64,000 nt of DNA from Mycolicibacter heraklionensis (GTDB lineage: Bacteria; Actinomycetota; Actinomycetes; Mycobacteriales; Mycobacteriaceae). The DNA lies in assembly GCA_001673575.1 (NCBI GenBank), contig LZME01000095.1, positions 122,574-186,573 on the forward strand, read 5' to 3'. A model generated the notes under the pieces. That model did no database searches, had not been told where the DNA came from, and saw only the letters and a program-made list of their open reading frames with translations. The position numbers were made by a program, and so were the translations under genes. Shown in pieces: positions 56,486 through 64,000 of this stretch; position 1 is the stretch's first letter; each line of letters starts with the position of its first letter.

Positions 56486-56973
56486 CAGCCAGGCAGGACG
56501 GCTTCGATGGCGGCGATCACCTCAGGCGCGTCCGGCACCGTGGTGGGCCGGAAGCGGTTGACCACGGTGGCCCCCGGGGCGAGCAGGAACTTCTCGAAAT
56601 TCCACTGCACGTCTCCGGCGGCGCCCTCGGCGTCGGCGGTCTTTGTCAGCTCGGCATACAACGGGTGGCGGTCCGCACCGTTGACGTCGGTCTTGGCCAG
56701 CAACGGAAAGGTCACCCCGTAGGTGGTCGAGCAGAAGGTCTGGATCTCCTCGGCCGTACCGGGCTCCTGGCCCATGAACTGGTTGCAGGGCACGCCCAGC
56801 ACGGTCAGGCCGCGATCGCCGTAGTCCTGCGCGAGCTTCTCCAGCGCGCCGTACTGCGGCGTGAGTCCGCATTTGGACGCGACGTTGACCACGAGCACCG
56901 CGCGGTCGGCGTAATCGGCCAGCGAGGTGGAACGGCCGTCAAGGGTGGTCAGCGGGATTTCGGCGAGGCTCAT
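56485..56973 (-). CDS. Glutathione-peroxidase-family thiol peroxidase
   Basis: 162 residues from the ATG at 56971-56973. The peroxidatic site is NVASKCGLTPQY with C35 (Cys type, not Sec), the Gln region is GVPCNQFMGQEPG, and the WN pair is QWNFEKFLL. Actinobacteria lack glutathione, so it most likely uses thioredoxin. Coupled to the DUF2254 gene by a one-base overlap. Confidence 0.92.
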   Translation of the reverse strand: MSLAEIPLTTLDGRSTSLADYADRAVLVVNVASKCGLTPQYGALEKLAQDYGDRGLTVLGVPCNQFMGQEPGTAEEIQTFCSTTYGVTFPLLAKTDVNGADRHPLYAELTKTADAEGAAGDVQWNFEKFLLAPGATVVNRFRPTTVPDAPEVIAAIEAVLPG

Positions 56974-56983
56974 GGCCGCGACG

Positions 56984-59101
56984 TTACCCGCAGCCGACAA
57001 CCTCCAGCAGCCAGGCGTAGGAGAAGGCGATCTCCTTCCAGCGTTCGTAGCGCCCGGAGATCCCGCCGTGGCCGGCGTTCATCTCGGTTTTCAGCAACAC
57101 CGGGTTGGCGTCGGTCTTGGTGTGCCGCAGTGCCGCGACCCACTTCGCCGGCTCGACGTAGTACACCCGGGTGTCATTCAGCGAGGTCATCGCCAGGATC
57201 GGCGGATAGTCCCGGCGGGCGATGTTCTCGTACGGCGAGTAGGACTTCATGTAGAAGTAGACGTCCTTGTCGTCCAACGGGTTTCCCCACTCGTCCCATT
57301 CGATGACGGTCAGCGGCAGCGACGGGTCCAAGATGGTGGTCAGCGGGTCGACGAACGGCACCTGCGCCACCACCCCGGCGAACAGGTCCGGCGCCAGGTT
57401 GGTCACCGCCCCCATCAGCAGGCCGCCGGCGCTGCCACCCATCGCCACCAGGTGCCCGGGTCGGCAGACGCCCGCATCGATCAGGTGACGTCCCACGGCG
57501 ACGAAGTCGGTGAAGCTGTTCTTCTTCTCCAGCAGCTTGCCGCGCTCGTACCACAGCCGGCCCATCTCACCGCCGCCGCGAACGTGGGCGACGGCGAACA
57601 CCATCCCCCGGTCCAGCAGCGACAACCGCGCGATCGAGAACTGCGGGTCCTCGCATGCCTCGTAGGCCCCGTAGCCGTAAAGCAGTGTGGGAGCGGGGTG
57701 TTCGATACCGGCCCGGTGCACGATCGAGATCGGGATCCGGGTGCCGTCCTCGGCGTAGGCCCAATCGCGGTATTCGACGTAGTCGGTGCTGCGGTATTCG
57801 CCCAGCACCGGTTGTTCGCGCAGCAGGGTGCGTTCGCCGGTCGCAAGATCGATGTCGTAGACCCGCACCGGGGTGATGAACGACGTCGCACCGACCCGCA
57901 GTTTCGGGGCATCCCAGTTCGGGTTGGTGGCCAGACCCGACGACGTCAGCTCGGTGTCGAAGGCGATCTCCTGCGGCGGTTGGAGATCGCCGTCCGCGCC
58001 GATCGGCCACAGTTGGATGCGGGGTAGGCCCTCGGCGCGGTACCCGACCACCAGGTGGCGGGCGAAGGCGTCCACCGCGTCGAGCCGCACGTCGTCGCGT
58101 CCGGCGATCAGGGTCTGCTGCGCGGCCGGGTCGTTCACCGGCGCCTGGACCAGCGTGAAGTTGACCGCACCGTCGTTGTGCAGCATCAGGAATTGATCCT
58201 GGCCGCCGATGATCGCGTGCTCTACGGCGTACTCGACGCCTTCGCGCCGAGGCAGCACCACGGTGAACTCGGCGTGCGAGTCGGCCGCGTCGGCGTAGCG
58301 CACCTCGGTGGTGATCGACGAACCGGCCGCGATCAACACGTACGCGTCACTGCGGGTGCGTCCCACCGACAACCAGAATCTTTCGTCGTCCTCGTGGTAA
58401 ACCTGCTCGGCGGACCCTGCGGAAGCCCCGATTCGGTGGCGCCACACCGTATCCGGGCGCCAGGCTTCGTCGACGGTCGTGTAGTAGACAGTCTGGTTGT
58501 CGGTCGCCCAGGTCACCCCGGCGCCGATCCCGGCGATCTCGTCGGGAAGCAGCTCACCGCTGCGAAGATCCTTGAACCGCAGCGTGTACCGCTCGTCGCC
58601 GACGACGTCGACAGAGTAGGCCAGGAGGTGACTGTCCGGGCTGACGCTGGCGGCCCCGAGCGCGAAGAAGTCGTGCCCTTCGGCCTCGGCGTTCTGGTCG
58701 AGCAGCACCTGTTCGCCGGGGATCGCGGTGGCCTCGTCGAGCTGCGGCGGATCCCAGTCATCGGGGCCGCTGATCGGGCAGCGGCAGTGGACGCCGTACT
58801 GCTTCCCTTCGAAGGTGCGCGCGTAGTACCACCAGTCGCCGCGACGGGCGGGCACCGACAGGTCGGTCTCCTTGGTGCGGGCCTTGATCTCGTCGAAAAT
58901 GGCCTGTCGCAAGGGTTCCAGGTGTGCCGTGGCGGCGTCGGTGTAGGCGTTCTCGGCTTCGAGGTGGGCGATGACGGCGGGATCAGACTTGTCGCGCAGC
59001 CACTCGTAGGAGTCGACGAAGACGTCCCCGTGGTGAGTGCGGGTGCTGTCTACTCGCTTGGCCGAGGGCGGTCCCGGAAGCGTCTGCGACACGTCGGTCA
59101 T
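56984..59101 (-). CDS. ptrB: Oligopeptidase B (prolyl oligopeptidase family), intact
   Basis: 705 residues, full length for oligopeptidase B, which cleaves after basic residues in short peptides. An N-terminal propeller (about 1-410) and a catalytic domain with [34 protein letters not shown], nucleophile motif [14 protein letters not shown] (Ser), [19 protein letters not shown] (Asp) and [12 protein letters not shown] (His). The ATG overlaps the purC stop by four bases. In M. tuberculosis the gene is split in two (ptrBa/ptrBb); here one uninterrupted frame remains. Confidence 0.95.
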   Translation of the reverse strand: MTDVSQTLPGPPSAKRVDSTRTHHGDVFVDSYEWLRDKSDPAVIAHLEAENAYTDAATAHLEPLRQAIFDEIKARTKETDLSVPARRGDWWYYARTFEGKQYGVHCRCPISGPDDWDPPQLDEATAIPGEQVLLDQNAEAEGHDFFALGAASVSPDSHLLAYSVDVVGDERYTLRFKDLRSGELLPDEIAGIGAGVTWATDNQTVYYTTVDEAWRPDTVWRHRIGASAGSAEQVYHEDDERFWLSVGRTRSDAYVLIAAGSSITTEVRYADAADSHAEFTVVLPRREGVEYAVEHAIIGGQDQFLMLHNDGAVNFTLVQAPVNDPAAQQTLIAGRDDVRLDAVDAFARHLVVGYRAEGLPRIQLWPIGADGDLQPPQEIAFDTELTSSGLATNPNWDAPKLRVGATSFITPVRVYDIDLATGERTLLREQPVLGEYRSTDYVEYRDWAYAEDGTRIPISIVHRAGIEHPAPTLLYGYGAYEACEDPQFSIARLSLLDRGMVFAVAHVRGGGEMGRLWYERGKLLEKKNSFTDFVAVGRHLIDAGVCRPGHLVAMGGSAGGLLMGAVTNLAPDLFAGVVAQVPFVDPLTTILDPSLPLTVIEWDEWGNPLDDKDVYFYMKSYSPYENIARRDYPPILAMTSLNDTRVYYVEPAKWVAALRHTKTDANPVLLKTEMNAGHGGISGRYERWKEIAFSYAWLLEVVGCG

Positions 59102-59994
59102 GCTCCGGGGCCGACCCAGTCGTCGAATGAAAGACCTGAAATACGTTCGTAGGCCTCGACGTAACGGGCACGAGTCGCGGCGATGATGTCGTCCGGCAGT
59201 GCCGGGGGCGGCTGATCTCCAGAGCGGTCCCAACCGGATTCCGGGCCGGTGAGCCAGTTGCGGACGAACTGCTTGTCGAAGCTCTGCTGCACGACCCCGG
59301 CGCGGTAGTGGTCGGCCGGCCAGTACCGCGAAGAGTCCGGAGTGAAGACCTCGTCGGCCAGCACCAGGTTGTCGTGTTCGTCGATGCCGAACTCGAACTT
59401 GGTGTCGGCGATGATGATTCCCTTGGTCAGCGCGTGGTCGGCCGCCTGCACATAGGTCGCCAGGGTGCGATCGCGCAGCTGGCCGGCGCGTACCGGTCCC
59501 ACCAGGTCGATCACCTGCGCGAACGAGATGTTCTCATCGTGTTCGCCGATGTCGGCCTTGGTCGCCGGAGTGAACAGCGGGTTGAGGAACTTGCTGGCTT
59601 CCACCAAGCCGGGCGGCAAGGGGATACCGCACACGGAGCCGCTGTGCTGATAGTCCAGCAGGCCCGAGCCGGTCAGGTAGCCGCGGGCCACACACTCCAC
59701 CGGCATCATCTTGAGCTGGCGCACGACCAGCGCGCGGCCGAGCACCTCGTCGGGGATGCGCGGGTCGTCGGGCGGTCCAGCCAGGTGATTGGGGGCCTCG
59801 ACGAGGTCGAAGAAGAAGACACTCATCGCGGTCAGGATGCGGCCCTTGTCCGGGATCTCGCTGTCGAGGATGTAGTCGAACGCCGAGATTCGGTCGGTCG
59901 CGACGAAGAGCAGATGCTGATCATCGATCCGGTAGAGTTCGCGGACTTTGCCGCTGGCCAGGTGCTGGTAATCGGAGAGCGCGGGTCGCGACAT
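59098..59994 (-). CDS. purC: SAICAR synthetase
   Basis: 298 residues, joins aspartate to CAIR in purine synthesis. Motifs are [74 protein letters not shown] and [18 protein letters not shown] at 59992-59994. It is cotranscribed with ptrB through overlap. Confidence 0.97.
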   Translation of the reverse strand: MSRPALSDYQHLASGKVRELYRIDDQHLLFVATDRISAFDYILDSEIPDKGRILTAMSVFFFDLVEAPNHLAGPPDDPRIPDEVLGRALVVRQLKMMPVECVARGYLTGSGLLDYQHSGSVCGIPLPPGLVEASKFLNPLFTPATKADIGEHDENISFAQVIDLVGPVRAGQLRDRTLATYVQAADHALTKGIIIADTKFEFGIDEHDNLVLADEVFTPDSSRYWPADHYRAGVVQQSFDKQFVRNWLTGPESGWDRSGDQPPPALPDDIIAATRARYVEAYERISGLSFDDWVGPGA

Positions 59995-60054
59995 TGCGTC
60001 AGCCTAGTGGGGAGGCGGCGACTCACCCCACCACGGGCCTGTGCACCACATGCC

Positions 60055-60067
60055 ATTTACAGTAAAT
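60055..60067. promoter_or_regulatory. Perfect palindrome in the purC/GH5 divergent gap
   Basis: ATTTAC-A-GTAAAT, six-base arms around one base, in an unusually AT-rich stretch of the 132-bp gap. It is 60 bp from each start codon. A TTGTCA box follows at 60067-60072. Operator role is inference. Confidence 0.35.
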
Positions 60068-60126
60068 TGTCAGTTATTTCATACTTGGCCCATAGCTGCA
60101 CCCGGCTCGCAAGGTGGATCCCGCCA

Positions 60127-62283
60127 ATGACAACCAACCGCACCGCCAACCTGACTCGCCGAGGGCATCGGCCGAAAGGCCACCGCCGACTGGCCGGCGC
60201 AACAGCGGTCGCCGGGGTCGCGTTCGGCTTCGGCCTGGCGCCGGTGAGCGCCCCGACCGCCCAGGCCGACGTCATCGACGATGTCTTCGAACAATTTCTG
60301 GCCGGGATCGCCGCCGAGTGGGGCGACCCGTTGGGAGCTTCCTCGGCCACCTCCTTCGACCTGGCCGATTGGTTCCAGCAATCGATCTACCTGCCCCTCT
60401 ACCACGGGCTCGATCAGTGGCTGGATACGCAGGCCGGTGAGCAGGTCGCCGATTTCCTGAACGGGTTCGGCTCGTACGTGATCGGTGACGGCGCCACGGG
60501 CACGGCCGCGCACCCCGACGGCGGCGCAGCCGGGTGGTTGTTCGGTACCGGTGGGGCCGGCTGGGACAGCGACCAAGCCGGAGTCGCCGGAGGGGCCGGC
60601 GGCGCGGCGGGACTTATCGGCAACGGCGGGGCGGGCGGCGACGGCGGTGTCGAAGCCGCCGGCGGTGCCGGCGGCAGCGGCGGCTGGCTACTGGGTAATG
60701 GCGGTGCGGGCGGCGACGGTGGTGACGGTGCCAATGGCGGCGACGGCGGCAGCGGTATCGGCCTGTTCGCCGCCGGCGGCCACGGCGGTGACGCCGGCGA
60801 CGGCGACAGCATCACCTCCACTCCTGGTTACCCGCGGCCGGCGCTGGGCGGGGCTGGGGGCAACGCCGGACTGTTCGGCACGCACGGCTCGGTCGGCGCC
60901 TTCGGCAGCTTGGACAGCGGTCAGCCGATCGGCAGCGGCGCCTTCAGCACCGCCGGGACCTGGCTTACCGACGCCGACGGCCGGGTGCTGATCCTGCACG
61001 GGGTCAACGAGGTCAACAAGGGTGCGCCCTACACTCCGGAGGCCAACCACTTCGACGCGCAGCACGCGGCGTACCTGGCCGCCAACGGCGTCAACGCGGT
61101 ACGCGTCGGCGTCATCTGGGCCGGTGTGGAACCCAACCCTGGCGAGATCGACTATGGGTATCTGGCGTCGATCAAGGCCACTGTTGACCTACTCGGGTCG
61201 TACGGCATCGTCAGCGTCATCGACATGCATCAGGACCTGTACAGCGACACCATCACCGGCATCGGCGACGGGGCCCCGGCCTGGGCGGTGCAGACCGGTG
61301 ATGCGATCAATATCAACTTCGGCTGGCCGTGGAACTATCCGCTCAATGCCGCCGTGAACCACGCCTGGGACGCGTTCTGGACCAACTCCCCCGCCCCCGA
61401 CGGGGTAGGCCTGCAAAACCACTACGCCGGAATGTTCCAGGCCGTGGCGGGCGTGCTCAACGGCAATCCCCATGTAGCCGGCTACGAGCTGATGAACGAG
61501 CCCTGGCCGGGCTCCGGCTATCTGTCGACGGCGTTCGGCAACCCGTTCTTCGACACCCAACAGTTGTCGCCGTTCTATGACCAGGTGACGGCCGCGATCC
61601 GCTCGGTCGACCCGAGCACCCCAGTCATCTTCGGGTCCAACACCTTGTTCGGCAACCTACCGGTCCCCACCCATGTGACCCCGCCGAACGACCCGAACGC
61701 CATCTTCGCGTTCCACAGCTATTGCCCGTGGTACGAGGTCTTGGGCAGCGACTTTGGCTGCGCGGCATACGACAGCTTCATCATGGACCACGCCAACGCA
61801 TACTCCCAGGCGCACGGCGTGCCGGCGCTGCTGACCGAGTTCGGCAACACCACCAATCCCAGCGTCATCAACGGCGCCACCGGTACCGCCAACCAGTACG
61901 GGTTCGGCTGGCTGTTCTGGGATTACAACAACGTCCTGGTCCGCGACATGGCGCAGCCGCCAGCGGGCGACAACGTGGCCACCGACGCGATGAACGCCCT
62001 GGCCGCGCCGTACCCGCAGGCAGTGGCCGGCATCCCGGGCAGCTGGTCGTTCCACGACGGCACTTTCGCGTTCAGCTACTCCACCGCGATGGCCGACGGT
62101 TCGGGCCAGTTCGCAGCGGGAGCGCACACCAACATCTCGGTGCCAAGCAGCCTCTATCCGGACGGCTACCAGGCGGTGGTCATCGGAGGGCACGTCGTTT
62201 CGGCCGCGAACGCCCCCGTGCTGGTGATCGCCTCCGACGCAGGGGCGACCACCATCACGGTGACGGTGACAGCCAGCAGCTGA
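60127..62283 (+). CDS. Exported PGRS-repeat / GH5 glycosidase fusion
   Basis: 718 residues from the ATG at 60127. A basic start and hydrophobic core ending APTAQAD give a cleavable signal peptide (about 1-48), in place of a PE domain. A linker (49-120) precedes a glycine-rich PGRS-like region, about 121-261, built on GGAGG, NGG and GDGG steps. A cellulase-family (GH5, endoglycoceramidase-like) barrel spans about 275-640: LILHGVNEVNKGAP, VIDMHQDLYSD, the acid/base E458 in YELMNEPWPG and the nucleophile E571 in LLTEFGN. A beta-sandwich C-domain follows. A glycolipid or glucan substrate is likely. Confidence 0.88.
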   Translation: MTTNRTANLTRRGHRPKGHRRLAGATAVAGVAFGFGLAPVSAPTAQADVIDDVFEQFLAGIAAEWGDPLGASSATSFDLADWFQQSIYLPLYHGLDQWLDTQAGEQVADFLNGFGSYVIGDGATGTAAHPDGGAAGWLFGTGGAGWDSDQAGVAGGAGGAAGLIGNGGAGGDGGVEAAGGAGGSGGWLLGNGGAGGDGGDGANGGDGGSGIGLFAAGGHGGDAGDGDSITSTPGYPRPALGGAGGNAGLFGTHGSVGAFGSLDSGQPIGSGAFSTAGTWLTDADGRVLILHGVNEVNKGAPYTPEANHFDAQHAAYLAANGVNAVRVGVIWAGVEPNPGEIDYGYLASIKATVDLLGSYGIVSVIDMHQDLYSDTITGIGDGAPAWAVQTGDAININFGWPWNYPLNAAVNHAWDAFWTNSPAPDGVGLQNHYAGMFQAVAGVLNGNPHVAGYELMNEPWPGSGYLSTAFGNPFFDTQQLSPFYDQVTAAIRSVDPSTPVIFGSNTLFGNLPVPTHVTPPNDPNAIFAFHSYCPWYEVLGSDFGCAAYDSFIMDHANAYSQAHGVPALLTEFGNTTNPSVINGATGTANQYGFGWLFWDYNNVLVRDMAQPPAGDNVATDAMNALAAPYPQAVAGIPGSWSFHDGTFAFSYSTAMADGSGQFAAGAHTNISVPSSLYPDGYQAVVIGGHVVSAANAPVLVIASDAGATTITVTVTASS

Positions 62284-62325
62284 CCTCGTCGCCTGCCGGA
62301 CCGGCCTCTGGTGTGTTGGGATCGG

Positions 62326-62964
62326 ATGATGACGTCCCGGTTGCTGCCCTACGCCACCTCCCCCGGCCGCCTGCTGGCCCAACTGTTCAGCGACATCGTC
62401 GTCGCGGCCTGGACCTCGCTGTGGGTACTGGTCGCGCTCGCCGTCCACGGCGCGGTCACCACCATCGCCGGTGTCGGCCGGCAATTCGAGCGCGGCGCCA
62501 ACGGTGTGGCCGACAGCCTGTCCTCGGCCGGCAAAAGCGCGGACCGCATCCCGCTGGTCGGCGACGCCGTGAGCAAGCCACTCACCGCGGCCGGGCACGC
62601 CGCGGTCGACATCGCCGGCGCCGGCCACAACCTCGACACCACCGCCGGCTGGCTGGCCTATCTACTGGCGGTCGCGGTCGCGGCCCCGCCGATTCTGGCG
62701 GTGGCGATGCCCTGGGCCGCCTTACGGCTGCGGTTCTTCCTGCGCAAGCGGGCGGTGCTCACGCTGGCCGCCACCCCGGCCGGTGAGCAGCTGCTGGCAC
62801 TGCGGGCGCTGACCAACCGACCACTGGGCAAGCTGACCGCAGTCAGCCCCGATCCCGTCGGGGCCTGGCGCCACGCAGACCCCGCGGTGATCGGCGGCCT
62901 GGCCGCCCTGGAACTGCACTCCGCGGGCCTGGCCCGGCGATCTCGGCGCGGTCCCGCCCGCTGA
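62326..62964 (+). CDS. Small membrane protein (Rv0779c-like)
   Basis: 212 residues with three hydrophobic segments (about 22-45, 107-130 and a shorter one). It opens MTSRLLPYATSPGRLLAQLF; a second Met one codon later is an alternative. The middle segment FERGANGVADSLSSAGKSAD looks amphipathic. Conserved next to cyp126 in mycobacteria; function unknown. Confidence 0.75.
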   Translation: MMTSRLLPYATSPGRLLAQLFSDIVVAAWTSLWVLVALAVHGAVTTIAGVGRQFERGANGVADSLSSAGKSADRIPLVGDAVSKPLTAAGHAAVDIAGAGHNLDTTAGWLAYLLAVAVAAPPILAVAMPWAALRLRFFLRKRAVLTLAATPAGEQLLALRALTNRPLGKLTAVSPDPVGAWRHADPAVIGGLAALELHSAGLARRSRRGPAR

Positions 62965-63003
62965 CCGGGAGAAACCGCACCGAAATCGCAGGGGATCATC
63001 AGA

Positions 63004-64000
63004 TCAGGGCCGCAGTTCCACCATCATGTGCCGCATCCCGGTATGCCGGTTGCTGCGCGTCCACTCCACCGGTGCCACCACCGCCAATTCGCCGAACCGT
63101 CCCAGCAGCTCCTCGTAGAGCACTCGCAATTCCAGTCGAGCCAGGTGGGCACCCAGGCAGAAGTGGGCGCCGTGACCGAACCCGATGTGTGGGTTGGGTT
63201 TACGGGTGATGTCGAACTGATCGGCCCGGTCGAAGACCGCCGGGTCGCGATTGGCCGAGCCCTCCCACACCAGCACCTTCTGACCGGCGTCGATGGTCTG
63301 CCCGCCCAGCACCGTGCGCCGAGTGGCGGTGCGCCGCTTCGACGGCGCCGGTGAGGTCCAGCGCAGGACCTCCTCGATGGCGGTCGGCAGCAGATCGAAA
63401 TCGCTACGCAGCAAACGATATTGGTCGGGGTACTGCGACAGCGCCAGCAGCCCGCCGGCGATGGCGTTGCGGGTGGTCTCGGCGCCGGCACTGAACAGCA
63501 ATTGAAAGAACAGATACACCTCGAGATCGCTGAGCTCGGGGTCGGTCGAGTTGGCCACCACCGAGAGCATGTCGTCGGCGGGCTCGGCGCGCTTGGCCGC
63601 GATCAATTCACGCCCGAACGTGTAGACCCGGTTGCCGGCGTCCTCGATGGACAGCCGCGACACCACCGCCTTGCGTGAGCCGCGAAAGTCGAAGCTGGGC
63701 TCGATCGCCTCGAACAGCCAGTGCCGGTCGGCCTCGGGAACGCCCAACAGGATGCAGATCATCTGCATCGGCACCTCGGCGGCGATGTCGACCAGGAAGT
63801 CGAAGGGAACCCCGGGCTCGACGGCGTCGAGCAACGCCCGCGCCCGATGCCGCAGGTCGGTCTCGACACGGCGGATCATCCGCGGAGTCAGTCCGGAGCT
63901 GACCAGCCGTCGGACCTGCGCGTGGCGCGGGTCGTCCATCATGTTCAGCAGCTGCCCGGCGATCGGCAGGTCCTGCAGCACGGTGCCGCCGAACGGCCGG
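63004..64000 (-). CDS. cyp126: Cytochrome P450, CYP126-like (5' end beyond window)
   Basis: The frame is open from the right edge to the stop at 63004, about 332 residues, so some 70-90 N-terminal residues are missing. The I-helix is [14 protein letters not shown], ExxR is in IEEVLRW, and the haem loop is [18 protein letters not shown]. It matches CYP126 (Rv0778) by position; the family binds azoles but its natural substrate is not known. Unlike the remnant at 37160 this copy is intact over the part seen. Confidence 0.92.
   Translation of the reverse strand, partial: RPFGGTVLQDLPIAGQLLNMMDDPRHAQVRRLVSSGLTPRMIRRVETDLRHRARALLDAVEPGVPFDFLVDIAAEVPMQMICILLGVPEADRHWLFEAIEPSFDFRGSRKAVVSRLSIEDAGNRVYTFGRELIAAKRAEPADDMLSVVANSTDPELSDLEVYLFFQLLFSAGAETTRNAIAGGLLALSQYPDQYRLLRSDFDLLPTAIEEVLRWTSPAPSKRRTATRRTVLGGQTIDAGQKVLVWEGSANRDPAVFDRADQFDITRKPNPHIGFGHGAHFCLGAHLARLELRVLYEELLGRFGELAVVAPVEWTRSNRHTGMRHMMVELRP

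Noticed and set aside
59308-60126. Longer start for the GH5 fusion reaching into purC
   Set aside because: The extra frame is antisense to purC; the ATG at 60127 starts a proper signal peptide.
60490-60910. Glycine-repeat DNA as a possible CRISPR or minisatellite
   Set aside because: The repeats are codon-level GGC/GGT-rich units of variable length inside an open frame, the pattern of a PGRS coding block; no regular spacers.

Overview
The window is GC-rich chromosomal DNA from a mycobacterium (Mycobacterium sensu lato). Evidence: gene order follows the M. tuberculosis Rv0778-Rv0824 block in inverse orientation (desA1, dus, LCP protein, phoU, mshD, GlnR-like regulator, lmeA, thiX, cysA2, sseC, nitrobindin-like, pabC, ygfZ, DUF3073, purM, purF, sterol-carrier, purL, pepC, DyP/encapsulin, purQ/purS, ptrB, purC, cyp126). 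Mycothiol synthase, a PknD-type kinase and a PGRS-like repeat protein agree. I cannot name the species from sequence alone. No rRNA, tRNA, IS element or CRISPR array was recognised.

Layout. 1-4.9 kb: the end of the acyl-ACP desaturase, a tRNA-dihydrouridine synthase, an LCP cell-wall ligase and PhoU. 4.9-8.9 kb: one very large HrpA helicase on the minus strand. 9-20.3 kb: an expanded phosphate-uptake locus with three PstS lipoproteins, two PstC/PstA permeases, two PstB ATPases and the PknD sensor kinase. It looks like the two separate M. tuberculosis pst loci merged in one place, and the two pstB copies share a 267-bp identical tract that suggests gene conversion. 20.4-28.4 kb: mycothiol synthase, a response-regulator-like protein, the mannan elongation factor LmeA, and a thiosulfate sulfurtransferase operon preceded by a polycysteine leaderless uORF; then small redox, folate and haem-binding genes.

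29.5-40.9 kb: an accessory catabolic island lies between purM and purF, which are neighbours in M. tuberculosis. It holds two minus-strand operons: SDR, Rieske-like oxygenase, small protein, TauD dioxygenase and two acyl-CoA dehydrogenases; and canonical Rieske oxygenase, small protein, amidohydrolase and MarR. A TetR gene, an AveC-like membrane protein and a cytochrome P450 remnant complete it. A near-identical palindromic motif sits in front of both operons. One oxygenase has its Rieske CxH/CxxH ligands replaced by a four-cysteine zinc-ribbon/rubredoxin-like pair of knuckles, and the amidohydrolase has lost its HxH metal motif. These are the most unusual items in the window.

40.9-64 kb: purine biosynthesis genes (purF, purL, purQ, purS, purC) interspersed with hydrolases, an aminopeptidase, the encapsulin/DyP nanocompartment pair, a metallo-beta-lactamase-fold protein, a flavoprotein, a DUF2254 membrane protein, a glutathione-peroxidase-like protein and an intact oligopeptidase B. 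Near the right edge are an exported PGRS-repeat/GH5 glycosidase fusion, a small membrane protein and a partial CYP126-like P450.
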